A stretch of DNA of 64,000 bases from Trileptium ribeirensis (taxonomy: Eukaryota; Nematoda; Enoplea; Enoplida; Thoracostomopsidae), in contig JASANE010018421.1 in NCBI GenBank assembly GCA_030248225.1, positions 28,581 through 92,580 of the forward strand, read 5' to 3'. Under the pieces are notes generated by a model. It did not search any database, was not told where the DNA came from, and saw nothing but the letters and a program-made list of their open reading frames with translations. Within the stretch, counting starts at the first letter, position 1; the number at the start of each line of letters is the position of its first letter. Positions 23,000 through 35,573 of the stretch are shown here, piece after piece. A program made the position numbers and the translations under genes.

Positions 23000-25900
23000 C
23001 TAAGTATTCAGAATAAATTAGTTACACACGCAGAAGCTTTAACCGCACCACAATAATAATATATAGCCACGCCGACCAATCCGGTGCTGAAGCGTAGATA
23101 GTGCTGCTTTATGCAATTGCTTTAGGAAAGCGATCTCTCATACCCACGATGATCAATCCTTGTATGTATTGATTTTGTGTTGCGTAATAAATGAGAATGT
23201 CCATTTTATAGAAAATATGCAGAATGCCTTACTATGCAGGTAATTTCTAATACAAAAGGTTCCGAAAAATGTGTTAAATGCGGTGATCAAATTTTTAAAA
23301 TGGGCGCAACTAAAATACAGGTTGTAATTCCCTCTCTAATGGTGATAATTCTAGCTCCACATTTGTTTCTAAAATGCTATAACGGATTCAAAAGGAGACT
23401 ATTTACGTTTCAATAGGATTAATTCGACGAGCTCCAAGATATTTTGTTTAACATTCACATAATCTTCATCAATTTAGTTTGACTCACAATTTTGATTGTC
23501 GAAACTATTTGTTGTTTAGTTCGTAGGAGGATTTCATTGTAGTTAATGCCGACAAATTGCAAATTTAATCTTTGTAAATAACATTAATAGTAGGTACTTT
23601 AAGCTTAATGCAAACAGCAATGTAATCTATACTATATATTGTTAGATTAGTGCTTTTATACTGAAAAGACACGTACGTTATTGCTATGTCTATGCTTTAA
23701 CATTAGTGGTTGGTAAAGGTTGGATTCTGTCTATTGACTAATATGTTATATTCATTTTCAAAGTAATTTTATTAGCCAATCAAATTTGGCTACATGATCA
23801 CCAAACTATTACTAATCGGGTGAAAATTACCAGGATGATGATGCCTGATAAGACGTATTCATTGTGAAGTTTACCATATTTAGTTGACTCTGTTATGATG
23901 TCCTATTTAAGCTAAATTGTAATCACGCGCTTCTATATATCTGGAATAAGATGAATCAAAGTAAGATAACTAAGGTTTCGTTCCCGGGTTCACTGATTAT
24001 CTCGTAAGAAAAATATAGCAAGAAATAATTTGACATGCAAAGAATTGATTTTATATTTACTAAATATTAATCATTTTATCTACTAATTAAAGTTCAATGA
24101 AATTAGTTAAACGCATGCATCCGAGATTAGACCATGAGACCGAATAATTGTTCACTTTTAGTTTAAGGCAGTTTGTTTACTTTGTTGTGAAGTCAGTGTT
24201 ATCTGTAACGCTTGTAGTATATGTTTTGCAGGAAATTTATCTTTCCATATGCCGCTTTTTTTCGGGGCTACTGTTTTTTATATGTTCGGCGAAATAGTGG
24301 TTTTTTGACATTAAGCTTTATTCAAATGCAGGATTAATGTTTGTAGGTGTTATAATATTGCTATAAAATTTGTAACGGCGATTTGCTCACAAACATTTAT
24401 ATAACGTTATGTACTAGCAGAACATTTTCCATACTTCCACTTCAGAATTTATCCGTAGTACGTTTCAACTTATGCGATTACAAATTATATTTAAACTTTG
24501 TTATGCTTGGGTTTATTCCAAGGCTATAATTTCGCTAGCTATATTCTTGACCTACTAAAATAAAATAATCCTCGGGGGAAGGGTACAGCTTAGGTGTCGA
24601 CAAAATAATATCCTTCATTTTCCCATGTCGGAGTTTACCTGTCCAGGATTCCAGTATAATATGGTCACAACTTGTAAATTTTCTCATATCTGATGTTACC
24701 TCCAAATATTCCTAACTATGTACTGCCAAATTAACCTTCACATTGCCGCAATAAATTTCGCATCAAAGAAGACTTAAATTTATTAGCTAGTAATTTTGTT
24801 AACATTTTAGTAAATTTTTTTATCAGATGAGACATGTTTTAGCTACGATACAAGTGGAACCTGTCAAACCCACAAGAAAGCTCCGTTTTCAGTAATATAT
24901 ATCTTACTATATTATTTGTGTTTTGTAACATCAATTTTCGAATTGCGCTTGTATTTGATTTGAAATATTAAAAAAACCGTTACCCCAATAAGTGATACTC
25001 AACGAAATTGTAATGTTTGTTTTTAAATAGCTGAAGTTTGACGAACAATTTTTAGATTTTGTGCAGCTATAAATTATTGTTTATATCATTTTATTGTCAA
25101 ATTCAACTTATGCTCCTTTGCTTAGTTTCTAATGTTCACATGAGTTCCAGCCAATTCTGAAGTTGGCTATATCGAATGAGTTTCAAAAATGCTAGATTTA
25201 TACATATGAAATGGCGTTTAGATATTTTATGTTTGCAGAACAAAATATTTTCTAACAGTCATCAGTTTATTTCCTTCAATCCAAGCCAGAACTCTTTTAA
25301 TATATACGCTAGGAACTGAATAGAATCACCCTTAAATGGATCGAGTGAATTTAAAAGCGTACATGAATTAGATTTATACGAATCTTATCAGCATTTATTG
25401 CCTTTTTTCTGGGTAGGGAAAGAACCGCACCAATAAAGCAAATTCTGAGCAAGAATTTTCAGAATGCATATATCACCAGTGCTCTATGACGAGACGGATT
25501 ACGAGTAATGTTTCCCGGCGTAAAGAACCCCAAATTTGTTTTATATACAATCTGTACAACCAAAGAAAAATGACCAGAAACTCTACGTCCATAAAAAACC
25601 GCAGCTGCAGTCCAAAGGCGTAGGAAGTTGTTTTGAGCACAGAGAATAATTCACGTAACCAGGGTTTTACGGTGGCAACATAATTCGGGGTCAGATATCT
25701 GTTCTTTTATTACCGAGAACTGTTCCCCCCCCAAAAAAAAAATTATTTTGATCTGAGCGTTTTAAAATAGTTGGCTGTATATTACCGCAAATACATTCAA
25801 ATGCACGTGGAAAAATTTATGTTTTAACATACAAAGCAATTGGGTTATTCGCATCGTATTCCAGCGAAAAATTAGGTTACAGAACAAAGTCCGATATCCA

Positions 25901-28439
25901 TGTTTTTCACACTAGCAATCATTAATTTTTTTCAAGTTTTTGACGACTCAATTCCAGTTTTTAACATCCACAAAAAGTCTGGTGTGGCTACACCCCCTAC
26001 ATTTTCGTGGCTATGTCCTCGCAGTAACCTATCAGCTTAAGGCGTTAGATGTCATGGGTTCTCGAAAATTTATCATAAGCTTCATGATAACAATTGTTGG
26101 AATGACTACGTTTGTTTCCAAACAGGCAGCTATATAAACAGGCTCACTGTTTTATCGTTTTCCAGCTGGCGAACCGTCAACAACAATCTAGCTATTTAAT
26201 GGTTTTCACAAGACGATTAAATTTAAAAGTTCTAGCTTCACGATGCAATCATCAGTTTTGGTATTTTAGATTAGAACAAAAAGCTTCCAAATTTTCCAAA
26301 GTTCTTTTCTTGCGATAAAATAATTTCTAAACCTTCATATTTGCTGCGTTCGCATCTTTTCGCGAAATACAGCAACTCTGCTAAAATGTTTGACCACATA
26401 AACTAATATTTATATGGCTAATGGAAGATAGTAAGACGTTCTTTAAAAGATGGGTTAAAAATTCAGATACTTGTGAAAAGTTTGTTGTTTTTTCTTTATT
26501 TTCAAGTATTTTTTGAGTAAATTGAATTTAATGAATAGAAATAAAGCGAAATTGACTCCGAAAGTGCGAAAGTAAATGTTATGTTGCTAATTTATATTCG
26601 TTCATTATATATACGTTTGTCTGGGTAAATATGTATTTTTGTTTTTTTGTAGCAAAAAATATATCTTTTTTCTCTGAATGAGCGATTCACGCGAGCGTTT
26701 TCAACTTTTATTTTACTACTGCTTTGGATTAGTACTTGAAAAGTTTTTCAAGCGAAACAGCGTTTCTTGAAATAAATGTCAGTTTCAAAAATGAAAAGTA
26801 ACAATGCCGGCACATATATATGTTACATATGCTTGAACTGACAGTATTGACATCAACCATTATCAGTTGAAAATGTTTGTCTTAGGTAAGTACCGAATCT
26901 ATCATTGACCGAATAATGAGGAAAATATTAATTACAGCTAAAATTATGCAACCCGTATATTTAAATTAGCAACTTACATTTTTCGATCTCCCAAACATTT
27001 AATTGTGCAATTACTGATATTTGAAACCTCAATTAATGATTTGTGAAGCGGCAAATTTTCTCATTTCTCAAAATTATATCCAAAATACTTAAGCGAGAAA
27101 ATTTTGAAAGTATAAAATATTGAAATGTATAGCGGTTTATTGTTTGCTTGACCCAACCATTAAGGAAAACCAACGTGCGTAGCATGTTTCGGTGCAACTT
27201 TCTGTCACTTATGGCTGAGACAAAGACATCAGTTGTATTTGTCCGTCATTTCTCATAAGACAAATGCCGCAAGTATGGTTAGACATCTCTAATAGTGCGG
27301 CCTCACGGTCAAGCACAGTTTGCTGCACTTTTTGCTAATCGTCGAGGGAGGCGACGTTGTTCCCTTGTAGTTTATAAAATCCTTAAATTCATTTCAGTCA
27401 CTTCAATGAATTCAATTGATGGTACGGGTCTCCTGTTATCTTAGTCTTAAGAAAATATTCGCGTTCAGGGGCATCACAGGCTCTTCAACATTGGAGGGCT
27501 TGCACAAATGTGACGAGGACCTGTCGTTTACATTCATTTTGTAATATCCCCATCATACAAAATTTTAACGTTTGGTATTAAAAACAGGGAGGGGTCCGTG
27601 CCCACCACTCTTACGACACCCTTATTATCTTATATAGCAGACTTGGCAAAAATGGTTCGGACTGCTTTACCAAACGTAGCTTTATCTCTGTTCAGAAACT
27701 GTAACTAAATTGTACTCATACTTCGAGCAGCCGTAGCTTTTGCGACTTGTTACCAGGTGCGAAAGAACTGCTTTATATATTTGTTTAACCAATAATGCAT
27801 CATTAAAAGCTCTTTTGAAGAAGAGGCAGAGTATAAACAAATGCTTAGGATTCGTATAAATTCTCTAACGCTCTCTTCTCTAATTCTCTCTAGCGTTCAA
27901 AATGTTGGCCGAGTTGGATGTTCACATCCACATAACCTTTTTTCAAGGAGCATTACTGAGTCATGCTGTCTTGAACGTTATTTACAACTAAGTTGTCGAC
28001 GTTTAGGAATTGTGTTGCTTTTCTATTGTATTTACCAATTATAAATATCAACTGTTCACTGTCATATTAATACATGCTCATAGGCAGTGGGCGAGAGCTT
28101 CTCCAAGGCACCAGCTATTCCCCCTGAGATTTCAAACCTTGAGCATGTACGATCATATTATAATTTCAGAGATCCTGGCTTCCAACTCACAGATACTGAT
28201 GCCCAAAAATGTATAACAAACCAGTCATATATTAACCACACTAAGATATAATTCGGAAACGAATGGAAATATGGTTAGGCCGACGGCATCGCAAGTCTAG
28301 CTTAGACGTAGCCAAAACTAACAATAGGAAAAGCTACTGGACTATGTTCTCTACGAAATACTGTTGGGTAACGGCTAACTTTGCCATCTAACAAAATGAA
28401 TAAATCTAACCAAATAAGTAATTTCAATAAACAAATTTT
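23000..28439. other. Long AT-rich region without recognisable genes
   Basis: Only short open frames at background level occur (for example 25,940-26,318 + in two frames, 27,841-28,216 + in two frames). A C8 run followed by an A10 run lies at 25,725-25,742. No conserved domain, tRNA or repeat array could be read on either strand. Confidence 0.45.
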
Positions 28440-28934
28440 TTCGCCCGGCCGCCGTTGCGGCCATACCCGATTAGCCAAGTGAAGGGATGAGAAGGAAGGG
28501 CTGGCGAGGCGTAAACACAGCCCCTCAAATTTTGCCTTAAACCTTTAATAGTGCGAACTACTAAAGTCTAAATTTTCCGTGTACCTTTGGCGTGGGAGGT
28601 GTGATTTTGCCGTAATCTGTCGCATCTGGTGCGAAGCCTTATAGGCGGGGCGGTCCGAGTGGAGGTACAGTAAACAGAGTGAGTAAGGACCTGCCGGCTG
28701 TCCCCCCTTACGCAGCCCACCCCCCCCCAACCCGTATGGCAACGTCGGTACCGCTGCTGGCCGGGGGAGGTGTGATTTTGCCGTAATCTATCGCATCTTG
28801 TGCGAAGCCTTATAGGCGAGGCGGTCCGAGTGGAGGTACAGTAAACAGAGTGAGTAAGGACCTGCCGGCTGTCCCCCCTTACGCAGCCCACTTCCCCCAA
28901 CCCGTATGGCAACGTCGGTACCGCTGCTGGCCGG
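28440..28934 (-). repeat. GC-rich block with 171-bp direct duplication
   Basis: GGGAGGTGTGATTTTGCCGT starts at 28,594 and again at 28,765, so two units of 171 and about 170 bp lie side by side with over 95% identity. The block's left end (CCGGCCGCCGTTGCGGCCAT, then ACCCG, 28,444-28,470) resembles the reverse complement of its right end (CCGGCCAGCAG...GTTGCCATACGGG), so a terminal inverted repeat is possible. The reverse strand is open through both units (28,568-28,912, 114 codons), but the product is just the repeated unit read twice and no domain is recognised. Confidence 0.75.
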
Positions 28935-29357
28935 CATTAAGGACTGTCGGTGAACGTTGTTGCATATTAGTTTAATAATTAACATATTATTTATTTAAAT
29001 ACAACTAGATGTACTACGGCGTGCATGTTATAATCGCTGTTTGGAACTTATGTATATGCACCTGATGGTATCAAGCTGATGGGACATAAGTCAATGTGGC
29101 TCTGAGACCGTACCTAATTGCACAAAGTTTTTAAACGTAGATAAATTATTGTGTAGGCGAGAACAGACGGCGTGATAGACACTGTCCGAAGTATAAAAAA
29201 ATTGTCGAGGTTGTGATTGACGGCTTAAGTATATTATTTTTTACGATATGGGACGTTCGTATATTTGTAGGCACGCTGGAAGAAGCAGTGGCGGTAATAA
29301 GTAATATCTGCTTCGCATCTTAGTTATCAATTTCATCGTTTAAAGATTAGTATGACG

Positions 29358-29615
29358 AAGAGTGCGTTAAAGAAGAGTATGGTACTTCACTGCACTCATA
29401 TGTTAAACCGTGTTTGATGACTCGGGCGTTTTCGGCCTGATTCCCAGTTTTAGAAGGTTGTCATGCACAGACCCTCTCCCAGTTTTGTAAAGGTCGCTTT
29501 ATAAGCAGCTATCGATTCAACTGTACACCCAAACTTGCCGAAAACGCTCGCGTCATCAAACACGAGTTAACATATGAGTGCAGGGAAGTGTCATACTCTT
29601 CTCTAACGCACTCTT
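29358..29615. mobile_element. MITE, 258 bp, with 79-bp terminal inverted repeats
   Basis: Left arm 29,358-29,436 and right arm 29,537-29,615 are inverted copies with few mismatches: AAGAGTGCGTTA, then GAAGAGTATG, CTGCACTCATATG, GTGTTTGATGAC and GCGTTTTCGGC read inward from either end. The 100-bp centre has no coding potential. The low divergence of the arms suggests relatively recent activity. A TAGTAT word lies close to each end, but not in an exactly symmetrical position, so I do not call a target duplication. Confidence 0.93.
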
Positions 29616-30249
29616 AGTATTACCAATACCTCCGCTGATATTTAATGTGTCAACCATACTGAACGATAGATTGGCGATGTCAATGACACCGCCGAATCAA
29701 AAACAACTGTAGCAAACACACCCTTACCCAAGCAGTATTTGATACACGGTGCTCCGAACACCTTCGGTTACTGCGTTGCGGTGTCTGTTTGCACTGTGTG
29801 GTCTTCGCCACAGCGGCATGAAATTTTCAAACGACAGTAGACGGTTTGCCAAGTATTTTGTTTTCCAATCATTTCATAACATGTATGAGCCATTCCACAA
29901 ATTTTGGAACTTATATTAATTATTACGGATAAAGTGTAATCTTAACGCCTGATTTTTGTTCAGTATTAAAAGTTATCCGTTTCGAGAGTTAAGTATTAAA
30001 AGTTATCCGTTTCGAGAATGTAGTAATGAAATTTCGTTTAAGTGCGTAGTATTCGCAATGTATTTCGTTTATGTACAGAATGTATTTTGCCTTAGTATCT
30101 TAGGCTACGTCCACCGTCAAGATTCAAATTTGTTACTGGGTTCTTGAATCTGGCACATATCACTGCTAATCTGAAGAACACACTGAAAACGCTTTTGAAG
30201 CAAATCTGAAAAACATTTGTATCAAAATCAACTGCCAGTACGAAAATAA
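29616..30249. other. Unassigned spacer
   Basis: Nothing recognised. A 20-bp direct repeat (AGTATTAAAAGTTATCCGTT-like, at 29,962 and 29,992, spaced 30 bp) gives a short open frame at 29,956-30,147 with no known product. Confidence 0.4.
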
Positions 30250-30445
30250 TTTTGTTACGGGCCTATCTTCGCATCGTCATCGTAGAATATCAAGCGATAA
30301 CTTGAGTTGCATGAATTAATGGGAACTTCGTACAATGTTGAATCAACTTTTGCCGCGGCGGTGAATTGAATCTGGATCTTCCAGATGCCAGTCTCGTATA
30401 GGAGCCATATAGGAGCTGTTTCTCTATTCCTTAAGCAGCGAACAA
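30250..30445 (-). mobile_element. tRNA-derived SINE (candidate), reverse strand
   Basis: On the reverse strand GGCTCCTATACGAGACTGG is followed by CCAGATTCAATTCACCGCCG and CGGCAAAAGTTG. This resembles an anticodon arm, then a polymerase III B box (30,364-30,373), then a tRNA acceptor 3' side running into a SINE body. The A box is poorly kept. The pattern matches tRNA SINE heads, but stems are not conserved, so it is not a working tRNA gene. Confidence 0.45.
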
Positions 30446-33129
30446 CAACAGGTGTACAAACGTACAAAATACAAGATAAACATTGCTTGTATAATGCTTT
30501 GCAAGTACTTTGGGGGGTCCATTCGGACTAATTAAGCGCGAAAGGGCTAGTCGTTTACCTGACAACTATTGTTAAAATGTAAATTGATGTGTTGTTCCCA
30601 GTATAATTGCACTCTGTATTTTGACACGAAAATCACTAGGAAAACATTCTAATGGGAGTAATCAGTTGAGAATCGATAGATAATTATGTTTTGCTTCTTA
30701 AACAACATTGCGTTTTTTTACTTTACTTTTAATGTTTCTTTTCGTTTCATTGTGAAATACCGACATAAAAGTTCAAGAAGTCAGAAAAATTATATTTTAT
30801 TTATACTGTGGCTACTATTGAAATGACAGGTCAAAGAGTGTCCTGACAAATAATATCACAGAATAATAAATATATATTGTCTTTCTTGACAATTTGATTA
30901 TTTATATGTCCATTTTCAATAAATAATTTGATCCGCACCGAAATTTTAAAGAAATATTGCAGGTATTGCATGTAATTTCTTGATCATTATACAGGATATT
31001 TCCTCGAAACATTAGCTCTTGAGACAGGTGAACCTTTAACTTGTACAATTTATTTGGGGGCCGATCATGTGAAGAATACAATTAACTTCTTGGTAACGCT
31101 TGATTTAACATTCCAAGCGTATCCAATTCTGTACTCCATTAGCGTGTAAAACAGTTTAAACTCACAGTTCACTATTAGTTAATATTCTATGGTTGATTTC
31201 TAGAGTTATGTTTATAGTGAAATTTTAATAGTTATTTTTATATAGATTTCTGTAACATGAACCATTCGACGTAGAATTTGGAATCGAGAGAATGAAAATC
31301 TTGAGCAGAATGATCTCATAAAATGGACTGCCAAGATATCGGAAGGCAGAATTTTACAATGTTCACTTGCACAGATGTGCTGAAACAAAGTATTTTTCAG
31401 ACCAATTAATGTTAACGATGTTATCGATGCTGCTCTTTATTGATTCAGTTATATGTGGTTACGTATCATTGGCAATAGGAATTAACCGAAAAGTCTTTGA
31501 TGCGATTTCGGTGTTTTGGTACTGCATATCATTATCGTAATTGTGTTAGTTCAAACATATATTTTGCAAATACCCAAATATATTTTTACATGGTTCATTG
31601 ACATTTGATGTTCTGATTTACAAACGTTCTGGTTCCAAACGTTGAGAACGTTATAACGTGAACGCCGCATTAGTCTGAGTATTAAAAAGCACAATTGCTT
31701 CATCGCTTAGCTATGTGCAACCTATACATCACAGTGACTGCATAAGCACACGGTGAAAAAAGTGAAAACAATGGCACGGCTTGGTGGAATGCACAAAAGT
31801 ATATTATAGAAGAAAACTGCTGTGCAAACTTTCGATACATTTTTAACAACAGAGCAATTTAGTAATTATGAAAACTGCAACTTCGCGCTTTATTTAAATT
31901 TTTTGACGTTCCAAACATAATTGGTCAAGCAATAATAATAACAATAATAAATATAGTAACTATGAATGCAAGAAAAAATATCTGCAACCTTGGAAATATA
32001 ATTGTCGCCATCAAAGTATACGGTAGGTTAAAGTATCGGTTATAATTTAGGTGGTTACGAGTTTAATTTAGATCACTCAGCACGGCATAAAGTAAAGGAA
32101 TAGTAAAAATTTTTCTACACTACTATTCTTACCACAATAAGAATCAGAATTTTATTTTATTCGTTATTAATAGTAAAATTTTGATTCTAAAAATTGGTAT
32201 TTATCAATTGCTTGAAAAAGTTGTTTTAAGCGATGATAAAGACTCTTTGGAAGAAGAGTGAAAATAAGTATACGAAGTCCCTCTTTATGAACTCTTCATA
32301 ACAAAAATCACAGATTATGTTATTGATTCTTGCTTGATAGTGTACACTATTTTGGTATACAAATTATATTTTAAGTATAACATGTGATATAAGTGTCAAG
32401 ATATAGGTGGACCGTGAAAATTTTGAACGTTCAATAAACAAAATATTATTTCAGGAGCTTTCAAGGTCTTGCTAGCCAGTGCTTGTGGACCAATACTCAG
32501 AGTCGCCATATTAAATCCAAATCTGAAGTATGTTTTAGCTGCAGCGTATATAATTTTACATCAATGGGTATTCCTTGAATAGAATCCAAAATCAGCCATT
32601 ATAATAATAATAAGAACGAATTTATAATGGGATAATTTCATTGAAAATGATTCCATTTCATTACAAAGGCGCATATGCGAACAACAGGCTATAACACAAC
32701 TCAGGTTAATATTATATCATATTGTATCCTGTATTCCCGGAAATAGGAAAACATTATCTGGGATTACTTAAAGTTTAGCTTATTTCGATGCGTTTGTGCG
32801 CTTTATTTTTTTCAACGTATCTCTATTGGAGTATTTGTGGGTTTACTTAGAACGTGTAACTTTACTTTTAAATAAATAACTACATTTTGTAATTCGTTGT
32901 ATTCCGTTTCCGTTATGTAATTGTTCATTGCTGTTGGATACAGCATCTAGATTAAAGAAGTCACTCTATCAAGATTGCAGAGCGTAGTGAAGCATAGGCA
33001 CACCTACGCGTTTTGCATGCATAGCCAATGAGCTCTTGATAGCATACGTCGATATGCTATATGTTGATATCATACAATACCACACAAGTTCAATCACACT
33101 ACTACATATATATATTAGTATAAAAACAA
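30446..33129. other. AT-rich region, nothing recognised
   Basis: No ORF above background and no array or RNA gene. AATAATAATAACAAT-like microsatellite words occur near 31,929-31,950. Confidence 0.45.
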
Positions 33130-33610
33130 GTTCACTCACCTCCCGTTATTGGCCACCAAGTTCTTAGAAACCCGGCAATGACTTTCCTATGCCCGAAAGC
33201 CAAAACTGTTCAGCCGCCTAGGACTTCAGTAGAAATTTTTGAATTTTTGGTCGAGAAACAACGAGGGTGCCATACCTCAAACTCCAGAACCGGATTCTTT
33301 ATCGAAAAACAAAAAGAGGCATTGGCATTTATCATTTTACTATGAAATAAAACTAACCAGAGAAAAAATTGGAAAGTTAAGTTCAAAGTAGCCTTGCTTC
33401 CGTGAAGGGTACTAAAATGGGGTAAAAACCGTCATTTTGACATCTGACCCCGGAACCAGACCTCAAATGAAAAAACGCTCGGTAAATCGACTATGCCGGG
33501 TTGAATGAGCCCACTACCATGAAAATTGATTAAGTCGTTCTTGAATTATGGCCGATCACAGAAACCCAGAAGAAATTTAAAAGCTTTCACCACTGCAACA
33601 CACAATTTCC
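33130..33610. other. Compositionally distinct segment, possible decayed repeat
   Basis: This stretch (for example CTCCAGAACCGGATTC and GACCCCGGAACCAGACC) is richer in GC and in word complexity than its surroundings and looks like part of a dispersed repeat. No ORF or clear terminal repeat is seen. Confidence 0.3.
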
Positions 33611-34506
33611 GCTACGTTACACTACACTATCACTAGATATAGATACGTGCGTATGGACGCGAGTGCGCATATATACGTTTTAAGTGGAACTATATTCGCT
33701 GGTCGTTTTTGTTGAGGTATGTAAGAACCAGTATTTCAATTTTGTTGTAAAAAACTGCTTATGGATCAAACTTTGGAAACAACTATGAGAAGAACATAAA
33801 ACTGTTCCAATGAAGTGTAAAGGGAACCCCGAAATTAAAGCATAAACATTTTAGTATTAATTTATAAATCGAAAGAAATCAGTCAAGTAACATGTCTAAC
33901 TGCATAGGCATTCCATAATTCGTATTCTGTTTATCATATTTATAATGCGACATTCCTTGTCCAAATACGTCGTTTGGGCAAAATTTTCACACGTGCCAGA
34001 TCCTTAGAATTTTAGCAACCATGAACCACATTACGTTTTTTTACAGAATATGCAGTGCAAATATATTTGCGAATGAAACAACATCTAGGTAAAACCGAAA
34101 ACGGTACAAGAGGTTATTTTCTAAGAAGTTAGCTGAAATTTGTCCGAAAATATAAAAATTTGTATGATTCAAGTATCCAACCGATGGTCGGTAGTTGTAT
34201 TTAAAAATTGAAATTCTAACAATTCACTTAACAAACATCTGTTTTGTCAAATCTGTCCGACGTTTCTTGTATCTTGGTCGATATACCGAACCTGGGACGA
34301 CAGTTGTAGATATACTAAACAGAAGAGAGGCATTTTAACTAAGCTGATACTTGGTTACCTAAGGCTCAATTGTATCCAACGGTATACAAAAGTTAGACCC
34401 GACGGTCCAAGACATGTAAAAATGATACAACGCGGCCTGTCGCTAAATAATTACGAAAAGGCTAATGGACAAGTCTGGAAATTGGGTTTAGTTTAACCTA
34501 GCGAGG
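33611..34506. other. AT-rich spacer
   Basis: No gene or repeat recognised up to the target duplication of the next element. Confidence 0.45.
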
Positions 34507-34514
34507 CTACTGGC

Positions 34515-35565
34515 CATACATGGCGGCGCTCGGTCATGCCGGGGCGGGGGGGGGGGGGTAGACGCCCCCCACGGAGGGGGGGGCTCGCCGCCATCCCGGG
34601 GGAACCCTCTGGCCGGCCAAATTTTCCTAGGGGGGTTGGTCGTGAGGACTTTTTTGGTCCTAGCAGCCATATTTTTCGCCTATGAGCTCAGTTTCTGCAC
34701 TAGGGTCCGGCCTCAAAACTGATCGAGGCGGGAGGATTTGGGGACCGCACCCCCCCCCCGCGCTTCGGGTTTCCCATTTTGAGAAGTGTAGATTGCATTC
34801 TGAGCATTTATAATTCTGAGAATTGTGTAAAATGTAAAGTTTCTGTTTACCGGCAGCTGGCAGTTTCTGTTTACAACAAATTCGCCAAACAAAACCATAC
34901 ACATTTGCTTTAAGAAGATTCTCCATATTCGAAGCAGCCACGGCATTATTTTGCAGCAAAAATAGCTAACTTTGTATTTGATCGCACACGACTGTTCTTT
35001 ACACCTGGTGTGACGGCCTTATATTCAAATTCAGATCTCTCAAATTCAGAAACAAATGAAATGACAACTAAGTCAAAATTGAGCAATTTCATGTGGTATG
35101 GGTCTGTGGCATAAGAAAGCTCGCCCGTGGCTTTTGTCTGCTGAGCTATCGAGTGCGACTCCTACGGCGATGGAGTGCACCAGTGCTATTTTAGTGCTGA
35201 GTCCGTGGTTAATCCACCGTGGACCATAGCAGACATTCAATGTCTAAATATCTAGTTAGTGTTTGTGTATAAATAAGTATAATTCGATTAACTTTTACTT
35301 CAGGGAATGACGTCGTGAACAAAAAAGCTTTTCATAAATTTACGGCCGCAACTGCACCTTTAGCAACAAGCAGGCGCCATTTGCGCAAGATTTTGCACTA
35401 AGTCCTATTTCGACACTCGTCGAGGAGCTGCCAAGCCCCCCCCCTACGGTGGGGGTGCAGCGCACCCCAACCCGGGGGCGGGTTACCCCCTGGCTTTTGG
35501 GCCTCGGAGGGGGGCCCGGACCTCAGGGCGGTTATCCCCCTACCCACCCCCTGCCGCCATGTATG
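34515..35565. mobile_element. Non-autonomous DNA transposon, 1,051 bp, perfect 8-bp TSD
   Basis: The element starts CATACATGGCGGC and ends with the exact reverse complement GCCGCCATGTATG. It is flanked by CTACTGGC on both sides (34,507-34,514 and 35,566-35,573), a perfect 8-bp target duplication. About 270 bp at the left and 160 bp at the right are extremely GC-rich with runs of up to 13 G; the interior (34,790-35,400) is AT-rich. Reverse open frames near 34,660-34,959 show no transposase motif. An 8-bp duplication fits hAT, P, Merlin or Mutator-like families, and the CATACATG end does not match the usual hAT ends, so the family is left open. A short relative lies at 53,197-53,461. Confidence 0.9.
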
Positions 35566-35573
35566 CTACTGGC

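Noticed and set aside
28081..28150. Possible tRNA-like sequence (TGGGCGAGAGC, then GATTTCAAACC 40 bases later)
   Set aside because: Boxes are imperfect, no stems pair, and there is no recognisable acceptor end. Weaker than the four SINE heads listed.
28568..28912. 114-codon reverse frame in the GC-rich duplicated block
   Set aside because: The product is one repeat unit read twice; 171 bp is divisible by three and GC-rich DNA has few stops, so openness is not evidence of a gene.
29348..29620. TAGTAT as a target duplication of the 258-bp MITE
   Set aside because: The left TAGTAT is four bases away from the inverted repeat while the right one overlaps its end, so the positions are not symmetrical.
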